DNA of 64,000 nucleotides from Candidimonas nitroreducens. GTDB taxonomy: Bacteria; Pseudomonadota; Gammaproteobacteria; Burkholderiales; Burkholderiaceae_B. This document shows positions 56,541 through 63,438 of the stretch, piece after piece (the first letter of the stretch is position 1; each line of letters opens with the position of its first letter). Under the pieces are notes generated by a model. The model ran no database searches, had not been told where the DNA came from, and saw only the letters and a list, made by a program, of their open reading frames with translations. The translations under genes and the position numbers were made by a program. The stretch is from the NCBI RefSeq assembly GCF_002209565.1, contig NZ_NJIH01000013.1, positions 62,001-126,000 on the forward strand, in the 5' to 3' direction.

Positions 56541-57452
56541 TCAGTGCGGCGGAGCCTGCGGATGCACCCGGCCGCCGGCGCGCCTGATCAGGGTGCAGAA
56601 ATAATCGGCGGCCGGCGTCAGGGGCATGCCGGCGCGCTGCACCAGGCAGATAGGCGGGGCGGGCAGGGACTCGCGCACGTATATCGGTTCCAGCACGTCC
56701 TTCCACAACGGGATTTGCACCCATTGCACCGGCATCATCATCAGCAGGTCGGAGTAGGCCATCGACACCAGGAAGGTCAGCGAGGACTGCGCGCGCATCA
56801 CCAGCCGCGGCGCGGGCAGGCCATGCTTGGCGAACAGCGGCCCCAGTTCTTCTTCGGCCTTGTGCGTGATGGAGGTGGTGATCCATTCGGCATCGACCAG
56901 CTCGCGCAGCGAACGGGCGCGCGCCAGCGGATGGCCTTTGCGGCCCAGGATGATGCGGGTGTTGTCGAACAGTTTTTCACTGTGCAGCTCGACCGGCACC
57001 TGGGCGGGCAGGGGGCCGATGTAGCAGTCGATGGTGCCGTCCTTCAGCGATGCCTCGACGTGCGGAAACACGGCGTCGATGATGCGCAGGGCCACGCCGG
57101 GAAAGCGGGCGCGGAAGGGTCGCAAGGCCTCGGGCAGCAGCGCCAGGTGCGGCACGCTCGACAGGCAGATGGTGACGGTGCCATGCGCCTGGCCGCGCAG
57201 TTGGCCGATTTCTTCCTTGGCCAGCTGCAGCTCGTTGCAGGCCGCGTTGGCGCGGCGCAGGAACGTCTGGCCCATCGGCGTCAGTTGCACACCTTTGTGG
57301 CTGCGCTCGAACAAGGGCACGCCCAGCTCTTTTTCCAGTTCGTGGATGCTGCGGGTAATGGCCGGCTGGGGGATGTCCAGATGGCGCGCGGCGGCGCGCA
57401 GGCTGCCGCGCTCGGCCACCGCGATGAAATTTCTGACGGCGTTGAATTTCAT
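56541..57452 (-). CDS. LysR-family transcriptional regulator
   Basis: 303 residues beginning MKFNAVRNF. The helix-turn-helix (SLRAAARHLDIPQPAITRSIHELE) lies at about 17-40 and the LysR effector domain follows. It is divergent from the FAD hydroxylase gene across 325 bp and convergent with the Rieske/Bug operon (57 bp away), so it is a candidate activator of the hydroxylase side. Confidence 0.92.
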   Translation of the reverse strand: MKFNAVRNFIAVAERGSLRAAARHLDIPQPAITRSIHELEKELGVPLFERSHKGVQLTPMGQTFLRRANAACNELQLAKEEIGQLRGQAHGTVTICLSSVPHLALLPEALRPFRARFPGVALRIIDAVFPHVEASLKDGTIDCYIGPLPAQVPVELHSEKLFDNTRIILGRKGHPLARARSLRELVDAEWITTSITHKAEEELGPLFAKHGLPAPRLVMRAQSSLTFLVSMAYSDLLMMMPVQWVQIPLWKDVLEPIYVRESLPAPPICLVQRAGMPLTPAADYFCTLIRRAGGRVHPQAPPH

Positions 57453-57777
57453 GTGCGTTTGCCGGCCCGGCGGCATGGGCCGGGCCCGTCTCCTCGTCCG
57501 GGTTGTCGCCTTGCGTGGCCACCGCTGCCGAAGCTTCGCGGCATCGGCATTTCATTAGCGATTCATTTTTGGTATCAGATGAGCCATATTGTACTCTTAC
57601 TGAATCTCCTGGGGCTCCGTAGAATGCCTCGCAAGTCCGGGTTGCGGCGCACCGTGCGCCGCCTTGCGGGCGCCGGTATTTTTCGATGTAGATACATTGT
57701 AGCTGCCGGCGGCTGCAATCGAGTCTTCGAGCTTAACTTCAAGCCTATGGCGGCCTTGGCGGCCCGCAGGAGTATTC
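57453..57777. promoter_or_regulatory. Divergent promoter region between LysR and the FAD hydroxylase
   Basis: 325 bp without a gene. AT-rich segments at about 57553-57600 and 57676-57705 are likely promoter areas. The dyad ATGTA-GA-TACAT (57686-57697), ~80 bp before the hydroxylase start, is a candidate site for the FadR-type GntR encoded downstream. A LysR-size TGG-N11-CCA dyad lies near 57571. Confidence 0.5.
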
Positions 57778-59451
57778 ATGTCCTCTGAGATTTCCCTTAC
57801 TTCCCCGCGTCGCGCCCGCGTGCTGATCGTGGGTGCCGGCCCGGTGGGGCTGGCCTTGGCCATAGAGCTGGGGCATCGCGGCATACCGTGCCTGCTGGTC
57901 GAGCGCAACGACCGGGTGGGTTACGCGCCGCGCGCCAAGACCACCAATGTGCGCACCCGCGAACATATGCGCCGCTGGGGCATTGCCGGCAAGCTGCGGG
58001 CCGCCTCGCCCCTGGGTGTGGACTATCCCTCCAATGTGCTGTTCGTCACGCGGCTGGCCGGTGCCGAGCTGGCGCGCTTCGATAATGCCTTTTACTGCGC
58101 GCCTGGACGCAATCCCTTGTATTCGGAACATGCGCAATGGATCCCGCAGTATCGCGTGGAAGAGGTCATGCGCGAACACGCCCAGTCGCTGCCGGGCGTG
58201 GAGCTGCGCTTCAACTGCGAATTCAAGTCGCTCGAGCAGGACGGCCGCGGCGTGCGTGCCGTCCTGTTCGACCGCGCAGGCGGCGCCAGCAGCGAGGTCG
58301 CGGTGGACTTCCTGGTCGGCGCCGACGGCGCGCGCAGTTCCGTGCGCGCCGCCATAGGCGGAACCATGCAGGGCGAGTACGGGCTTTCGCGCAACTACAA
58401 CATTGTCTTTCGCGCGCCGGGGCTGGCTGCGGCGCACCGGCATGGGCCCGCCATCATGTACTGGCAGATCAACAGCGACGCCCCGAGTCTGATCGGGCCC
58501 ATGGATCGCGGCGACAAGTGGTTCTTCATGCCCACCAAGGTTCCCGAGAACATGAGCCGCGGTGAGCTGGACGCCGGCGCCTTGATCCGCCGCGCCACCG
58601 GCATCGACTTGCCCTACGAGGTGCTGAGCACCGACGAATGGGTGGCCAGTCGGCTGATCTGCGACCGCTATCGCGAGCGCCGGGTGTTCCTGGCCGGCGA
58701 CGCCTGCCACCTGCATCCGCCGTTCGGCGGCTACGGCATGAACATGGGCATTGCGGACGGTGTCGATCTGGGCTGGAAGCTGGCGGCGGTGCTGCAGGGC
58801 TGGGGCGGTGCGGTTTTGCTCGACAGCTACGAAGCCGAGCGCCGCCCGGTGCATCTGCGGGTGCTGGACGAATCGGTGGCCAACCATGCGGTGCTGGGCA
58901 ACCAGCTCGTGGCCGAAGGCCTGGAAGCCGAAGGGCCTGAAGGTGACAATGTGCGCCGGCAGGTCGGCGCGCGCATCGCTGCGGCCAAGCTGCGGGAATT
59001 TTCCACCTTGGGCGTGGTGCTGGGCGACAGCTACGTGAACTCGCCGGTCGTCGCGGCCGAAGAGGGCGGCGCGGCAGCGGCGGACTTCATCAATTACGTG
59101 CCGTCCGCCATGCCCGGCCGCCTGGCGCCGCACGCCTGGATGCACGACGGCAGCTCGCTGTACGACCATTTCGGCGCCGGCTTCACGCTGCTGGCCATGC
59201 CCGATGCATCTTGCGCAGAGCTGGATCTGGCGCGGCGGCATGCCGCCCTGCGCGGCGTGCCCTTGCAGGTGGTGCAGCGCGCCGAGCCCGCCCTGCCCAG
59301 CTTATACGGCGCGCGCTACACCCTGGTGCGTCCCGACCAGCACGTCGCCTGGCGCGGCGCGGCGTGGCCCGCCGCGGGCGAGGCCTTGCTCGATCAGGTC
59401 GCGGGGCGTGCCGCGCCCATGTGCGCCAGCAGCAGGTCGGCCGTGGTTTGA
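57778..59451 (+). CDS. FAD-dependent aromatic hydroxylase (PHBH family)
   Basis: 557 residues. FAD-binding GAGPVG (19-24), the DG motif in VGADGARSSVR (about 182), and the GD motif FLAGDACHLHPPFGG (about 305-319) define group A flavoprotein monooxygenases. The ~550-residue length and thioredoxin-like C-terminal region resemble MhpA/phenol-hydroxylase types that add an OH ortho to an existing phenol OH, making the substrate for the extradiol dioxygenase nearby. Its last 58 bp overlap the convergent GntR gene. Confidence 0.92.
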   Translation: MSSEISLTSPRRARVLIVGAGPVGLALAIELGHRGIPCLLVERNDRVGYAPRAKTTNVRTREHMRRWGIAGKLRAASPLGVDYPSNVLFVTRLAGAELARFDNAFYCAPGRNPLYSEHAQWIPQYRVEEVMREHAQSLPGVELRFNCEFKSLEQDGRGVRAVLFDRAGGASSEVAVDFLVGADGARSSVRAAIGGTMQGEYGLSRNYNIVFRAPGLAAAHRHGPAIMYWQINSDAPSLIGPMDRGDKWFFMPTKVPENMSRGELDAGALIRRATGIDLPYEVLSTDEWVASRLICDRYRERRVFLAGDACHLHPPFGGYGMNMGIADGVDLGWKLAAVLQGWGGAVLLDSYEAERRPVHLRVLDESVANHAVLGNQLVAEGLEAEGPEGDNVRRQVGARIAAAKLREFSTLGVVLGDSYVNSPVVAAEEGGAAAADFINYVPSAMPGRLAPHAWMHDGSSLYDHFGAGFTLLAMPDASCAELDLARRHAALRGVPLQVVQRAEPALPSLYGARYTLVRPDQHVAWRGAAWPAAGEALLDQVAGRAAPMCASSRSAVV

Positions 59452-60116
59452 TAATGGCGCGTCAGCAATTCGCAAGCCTGGTCGGCATCGCCGGCCAGTA
59501 TCGCGTCGACGATGGCCTGGTGCTCGGTGCGTACCTCGCTGCCGCGTTCCGGCCTGGCCACGGCCAGCGACAGATAGCGGTAGCGGGAAGTCTGGTCGCG
59601 CAGCTGCGTGGAAAAACGCTGCAGCCAAACGGATCCGCAGCCCTTGAGCAGCGTGGCGTGGAATTCGGTATGAGCGTTTTCCCAGTCGGGGCTCATCTGC
59701 CTGTCCTGGCCCGGCACGGTAATCGCCATACGCCGGATGCGGTGCAGGGCGGCGACCACCTCGCCTTCCCATTGGGGGTCGGCCCGAGCGATTGCCTCGC
59801 GCAGGGCTAATGATTCGATCTGCTGGCGCGCCAGCGTGATGTCGCGCAAATCGTCTTTCGACAACTCGGCGACGCGAAAACCTTTCTGATCCACCGCCAC
59901 CACGAAGCCGCTGGCGCACAGGCGCGACAAGGCCTCGCGCAAGGGAATGACGCCGGCCCCGTATCGGGCGGAGAGATCTTTCAGGCGCAGCTTGGCGCCG
60001 GCTTCGAAGCGGCCGTTGATCAGATCCTGGCGCAGGGCCTGTTCGAGTATCGAGGCCTGTGTGCGGCCGCCGGGCTCGGGCCCGGCCTGCGCCGCGGCGC
60101 CTCGTGCTTCACTCAT
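59394..60116 (-). CDS. GntR-family regulator, FCD (FadR) subfamily
   Basis: 240 residues. The winged helix (LKDLSARYGAGVIPLREALSRLCASG, near 44-69) precedes an FCD effector domain with probable metal-binding His/Asp residues. FCD regulators typically respond to aromatic or carboxylic acids. The start overlaps the dioxygenase stop by 8 bp and its 3' end is antisense to the last 58 bp of the hydroxylase gene. Confidence 0.9.
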   Translation of the reverse strand: MSEARGAAAQAGPEPGGRTQASILEQALRQDLINGRFEAGAKLRLKDLSARYGAGVIPLREALSRLCASGFVVAVDQKGFRVAELSKDDLRDITLARQQIESLALREAIARADPQWEGEVVAALHRIRRMAITVPGQDRQMSPDWENAHTEFHATLLKGCGSVWLQRFSTQLRDQTSRYRYLSLAVARPERGSEVRTEHQAIVDAILAGDADQACELLTRHYQTTADLLLAHMGAARPAT

Positions 60117-61191
60117 GTGCGGGTTCCGCTGCGGCTTCCGTGTTGTGGATGAAATAGGGCGGGACGTCGGGGCCCCATTGGTACAGCGAATCTTCGGGCG
60201 GGTAGTCGCCGGCCGGCCAGTTGCTGCCGGCTGAAATGTAGTCGATGTCGGCCGAGTATTCGCAGAACGAGCCCCAAGGATCCAGCACGTAATGGAAGAA
60301 GTTCGAGCCCAGCACGTGGCGCCCGGTGCCCCAGCCCTGCTTGTAGCCGGCCGCGGCCATCTGCGAGGCCCCCTGGCCGACTTCGTCGACGCTGGCGACA
60401 TCCCACGAGGCGTGGTGCCAGCCGCGCGCCGAGCTTTTGGCGAAGGCCACCAGGTGGTGGTCGCAGCCATGCGGCGCGTGCATGAAGGCGATGATGTCGC
60501 CTGATCGATCGGACAGGCGCAGCCCCAGCGCGTCTTGATAAAAGCGCATGGCGCGCAGCACGTCCGGCGTGAACAGCAGCACGTGCGACAGGCGCCGCGG
60601 CCGGATCTGCGCAAGCTGCGAGCGGCAGAGCGAGCCGCGTTCGTCCGCCGCCACGTGGATATTGTCCAGCGGGCTCTTGGTGTCGGGCATGGTCTTGGCG
60701 CCCGGCCTGATCTGCAGCAGATTGCCGTCGGGATCGAAGAACCAGATGCCGTCGGTATCGCGGCCGGTGTCCACGTCGCCGCCGCCGCGGACATCGCTGC
60801 GGGTGCTAGTGTCGATGCTGGTGCTGGTGCTGGTGCCGGCATTACCGGCCTCCCGTCGCGCGTACGGATGGCCGTCGGCCGATCGCGCGCCCGCCGCGGC
60901 CAGCTGGGCGCGGATGCGTTCCAGGTCGGCGGCATGGCAATTGAGGCTCAGGTAGGCCAGCGCCTTGCGCGCGCCGGGCAGTATCCGGGCCCAGCGGTGG
61001 CCGTCGGCGGCGCGCAGCTCCAGGCCGTCGGCCACGTCGGTCACGCCCAGCCCGAAGGCTGTGAAGAATTGCCGCGCAACGGCGATATCGGGCACCGTCA
61101 GCGCGTAATGGTCGATCGAATGCACGGCGGCATGCCCGGCCGGCGTGGCGCCGGATGCTGCGGAGCCCGGCTGTGCGTGATGCTGATCCAT
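60109..61191 (-). CDS. Extradiol ring-cleavage dioxygenase (VOC family)
   Basis: 360 residues, two vicinal-oxygen-chelate domains. The iron ligands are visible as His203 (RLSHVLLF), His260 (WHHASWDV) and Glu311 (FCEYSADI), as in catechol 2,3-dioxygenases. It cleaves a catechol-type ring next to one hydroxyl. A Ser/Thr/Asp repeat (about residues 115-130) encoded by a GCTGGT 6-bp repeat is inserted between the domains. It probably acts on the product of the FAD hydroxylase and passes the ring-fission product to the FAH-family enzyme encoded upstream on the same strand. Confidence 0.92.
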   Translation of the reverse strand: MDQHHAQPGSAASGATPAGHAAVHSIDHYALTVPDIAVARQFFTAFGLGVTDVADGLELRAADGHRWARILPGARKALAYLSLNCHAADLERIRAQLAAAGARSADGHPYARREAGNAGTSTSTSIDTSTRSDVRGGGDVDTGRDTDGIWFFDPDGNLLQIRPGAKTMPDTKSPLDNIHVAADERGSLCRSQLAQIRPRRLSHVLLFTPDVLRAMRFYQDALGLRLSDRSGDIIAFMHAPHGCDHHLVAFAKSSARGWHHASWDVASVDEVGQGASQMAAAGYKQGWGTGRHVLGSNFFHYVLDPWGSFCEYSADIDYISAGSNWPAGDYPPEDSLYQWGPDVPPYFIHNTEAAAEPAHE

Positions 61192-61298
61192 GGATGCGTA
61201 TCTCCTGCGTGGCGGTTCTGCGTGGCGGCTGCTTGCGGGCCGGGGCTTGAAGCATGGCGCTTGGGGTCAGCCGGCCCCAAGATTGACGGTTAGGAATT

Positions 61299-61372
61299 GC
61301 ACATTGGCGCGGCGCACATTGGCGCGGCGCACGTTGGTGCGGCGCACGTTTGCGGTGCACATTGGCGGCGCC
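61299..61372. repeat. Degenerate 15-bp tandem repeat between FAH and dioxygenase genes
   Basis: Units close to GGCGCGGCGCACATT recur about four to five times (GGCGCGGCGCACATT, GGCGCGGCGCACGTT, GGTGCGGCGCACGTT and a shorter last unit). The array lies in the 214-bp gap between two genes of the aromatic operon. It is non-coding here. Confidence 0.85.
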
Positions 61373-61405
61373 AACCCAGCGCCGGCCCTAGTCTTGCGAG
61401 CCGGC

Positions 61406-62257
61406 CTAGCCTTGCCCTTGCGCGCCTTCATCAACGATGGGATTGCGCAGCGGCGCAAAGCCCGTCAGTGACACTTCGCAGACGTCGCCCGCATGCATCA
61501 GCAGCTTGGGCTCGCGCGCCCAGCCGATGCCGCTGGGCGTGCCGGTGACGATGACATCGCCAGGTTCCAGCGAGATGGCGTCGCTGATCACGGAAATCAG
61601 CGTGGGAACGTCGAAGATCATGGTTTCGGTATTGGCCGACTGCACCACCTTGCCGTTCAGGCGCGTTTCCAGCTGCAGGCCGCGCCCGCCCGGCGGCACT
61701 TCGCTGGGGGTTACCAGCTCGGGCCCGAAGCCGCCGGTGGCGTCGAAATTCTTGCCCACGGTCCATTGCGGCGTCAGGAACTGGTATTCGCGCACAGAGC
61801 CGTCGTTGAACAGCGCGTAGCCGCCCACGCAGTCCAGCGCGTCGGCCTTGGCGATGTGGCGGCCGCCCTTTTTCAGCACCACCGCCATTTCGCCTTCATA
61901 GTCCAGACTGTCGGAAACCTTGGGGCGGACGATGGGCTGGCCGTGGCCCACCAGGCTGGTGTGGTAGCGCGGGAAGATAGTGGGGTAGGTGGGCTGCTCG
62001 TACTTGCTTTCCTTGGTGTGGTCGGCGTAGTTCAGGCCGATGCAGAAAATCTTGGTGGGGCGCTCGAGTACCGGCAGGAAGGTGACGTCTTGCTCCGAAA
62101 CCAGCTGCCCGCCCGTCTTGCCCGACGCGTGGGTTTCCAGGTCTGCGCCCTGGGCCAGCAGCGATTCCAGCGATGCATCGCCCAGGATGCGGATCTTGTC
62201 GCCCTCGCGGGCGCCCAGGTGTTTCTTGCCTTCGAAGATGAAACGTACGTAGCGCAT
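61406..62257 (-). CDS. Fumarylacetoacetate hydrolase family protein
   Basis: 283 residues. The FAH core is present: CIGLNYADHTKES, SDSLDYEGEMAVVL (metal Glu pair) and GYALFNDGSVREYQ (metal Asp), ending with TGTPSGIGWAREP. In meta-cleavage routes such enzymes hydrolyse, hydrate or decarboxylate the ring-fission product. It is the first gene of the minus-strand FAH-dioxygenase-GntR set, with its own promoter at 62372-62400. Confidence 0.92.
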   Translation of the reverse strand: MRYVRFIFEGKKHLGAREGDKIRILGDASLESLLAQGADLETHASGKTGGQLVSEQDVTFLPVLERPTKIFCIGLNYADHTKESKYEQPTYPTIFPRYHTSLVGHGQPIVRPKVSDSLDYEGEMAVVLKKGGRHIAKADALDCVGGYALFNDGSVREYQFLTPQWTVGKNFDATGGFGPELVTPSEVPPGGRGLQLETRLNGKVVQSANTETMIFDVPTLISVISDAISLEPGDVIVTGTPSGIGWAREPKLLMHAGDVCEVSLTGFAPLRNPIVDEGAQGQG

Positions 62258-62316
62258 GGGTGTTTACCTGTGTCTGTGTATGGGATGAAGGAGGCCGCGC
62301 CCGGCCGTGCCGGATG

Positions 62317-62350
62317 CCGGGTGTGCGGCCCAATAGCGCCGCACACCCGG
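62317..62350 (-). promoter_or_regulatory. Perfect 13-bp hairpin in the FAH leader
   Basis: CCGGGTGTGCGGC (62317-62329) and GCCGCACACCCGG (62338-62350) are exact inverted repeats around an 8-nt loop. They lie ~15-50 nt after the predicted FAH transcription start. This could be an operator dyad or an mRNA leader structure. Confidence 0.5.
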
Positions 62351-62371
62351 AATGAAAGTGCCGTCAGGGGC

Positions 62372-62400
62372 ATTCTAGGCAAAAATATATATAAAAACAA
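62372..62400 (-). promoter_or_regulatory. Promoter of the FAH-dioxygenase operon
   Basis: On the minus strand TTGTTT (62395-62400) and TAGAAT (62372-62377) are separated by 17 bp, giving a start near 62365. The spacer is AT-rich. The match is good for a GC-rich genome and the position fits FAH transcription. Confidence 0.6.
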
Positions 62401-62567
62401 TATTTATATATATATTTTTAAGCTCAAGCGAGTTGTGGCCCCGATAAACAGGGCTGACGGCAGTGTAGGCAACGGCTTGTCACGCCTGGCGACAGTTGTG
62501 CCGAGATGAAGGTATATCGCATAAAATTACCAGTCCAGTTGTGAGGTGCGCTGCGTAGGGTGGATCC

Positions 62568-62858
62568 ATGCGACCGTCGGTAGCTCTCGATATGAAGCGA
62601 ATCGCCATACGTGAGGCGACTGGCCGCTTTCGCGCGGCGAATCCGCGTGTATTCGGCTCCGTTGTGCGCGGCACCGATCGGGATGGCAGCGATCTCGATA
62701 TCTTGGTTGATGCCTTGCCTGGGGCTACCTTGTTCGACCTGGGAGGGTTGCAAGATGCGTTGCAAACGCTACTTGGCGTCCCCGTTGATCTTCTTACTCC
62801 GGCCGACTTACCAGCGAAATTCCGAGCAAAGGTATTGGCGGAAGCCAGGCCGATATGA
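62568..62858 (+). CDS. mntA: MntA-type minimal nucleotidyltransferase antitoxin
   Basis: 96 residues. The nucleotidyltransferase signature GS-X10-DxD is exact (Gly30-Ser31, Asp42-Leu43-Asp44). MntA antitoxins add AMP units to a Tyr of their HepT partner and silence it. The gene overlaps the HEPN gene by 4 bp (ATGA), the usual arrangement. ATG 62568 is used; ATG 62592 (MKRIAIREAT) is possible. The locus sits between the aromatic operon and an integration boundary. Confidence 0.85.
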   Translation: MRPSVALDMKRIAIREATGRFRAANPRVFGSVVRGTDRDGSDLDILVDALPGATLFDLGGLQDALQTLLGVPVDLLTPADLPAKFRAKVLAEARPI

Positions 62859-63208
62859 TTGAGAGCCGCTTGCCCGACTACATCGGTCACATGCAGCAAG
62901 CTGCGGCCGATGCGCTTGACTATGTGGATGGGATGGACAAGCCGGGCTTCCTGGCTGACAAACGCACTCAACAAGCCGTTATCTTGAATCTCATTGTTTT
63001 GGGTGAGGCTGCAGCTAAGGTAATGGACAACTACCCCGAGTTTGCGCAAGCGCGTCCGGAAGTCCCGTGGCGCAACATTCGTGGCATGCGTAATCGCATT
63101 GCGCACGGGTACTTTGATATCAATTTAGATGTTGTTTGGGATACGCTGCAGGCGGCATTGCCCGTCTTGCTGGCGCAACTGCTGGATATAGCTCGGGATG
63201 GTAATTGA
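62855..63208 (+). CDS. hepT: HepT-type HEPN (DUF86) toxin
   Basis: 117 residues, all-helical. The HEPN RNase motif R-X4-H with the modifiable Tyr is present as Arg79-Asn-Arg-Ile-Ala-His84-Gly-Tyr86, exactly the RX4HXY pattern of HepT toxins. HepT is an RNase that is silenced by tri-AMPylation of that Tyr by MntA. It is translated from the ATGA overlap with mntA. All key residues are intact, so the pair looks functional. Confidence 0.87.
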   Translation: MIESRLPDYIGHMQQAAADALDYVDGMDKPGFLADKRTQQAVILNLIVLGEAAAKVMDNYPEFAQARPEVPWRNIRGMRNRIAHGYFDINLDVVWDTLQAALPVLLAQLLDIARDGN

Positions 63209-63265
63209 GATCCGGCACCAATAGCAAAGGCCACCCCGAAGGGTGGCCCAAGCGCCTGGTATTCC

Positions 63266-63315
63266 TGGTGCCCCCCCCGTGAGTCGAACACGGCACCAAC
63301 GGATTATGAGTCCGC
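63266..63315 (-). other. Displaced 3' half of a CAU-anticodon tRNA (integration site)
   Basis: Read on the minus strand, 50 nt match tRNA positions 27-76 with exact geometry: anticodon stem GCGGA/TCCGT around CTCATAA, T-stem CCGTG/CACGG with TTCGACT, a 7-nt acceptor strand and CCA. The D-arm and 5' acceptor strand are absent upstream, so it cannot be a working tRNA. This is what remains when an element integrates into the anticodon loop of tRNA-Ile2 or tRNA-Met. The recombinase at 63439 faces it. Confidence 0.75.
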
Positions 63316-63438
63316 GCCTTAGCTCTGAAATTTTTCCTGTAGTATCAATCAACTAGATTTTCATATGTCTCATAAAATCGTTAACCCAGGTTAACCACAC
63401 CGTAGGGAAACTTGGGCGCAACGGCCCGATATGAGACG

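Larger units (their letters stand above)
62258..62567. other. AT-rich gap between the aromatic operon and the MNT-HEPN pair
   Basis: 310 bp. It holds a perfect 13-bp hairpin (62317-62350), an AT-only dyad (62381-62419, AAAAATATATATAAA with TTTATATATATATTTTT), and the predicted FAH promoter. From here to the right edge, base composition is much less GC-rich than the rest of the window. No gene was seen. Confidence 0.65.

Noticed and set aside
56499-57788. A 429-codon plus-strand frame over the LysR gene
   Set aside because: It is antisense to a clear LysR protein and has low-complexity composition without domains.
63266-63341. A functional tRNA with anticodon CAU
   Set aside because: The anticodon and T arms are perfect, but the D arm and the 5' acceptor strand that should pair with GGGGGGC are absent.
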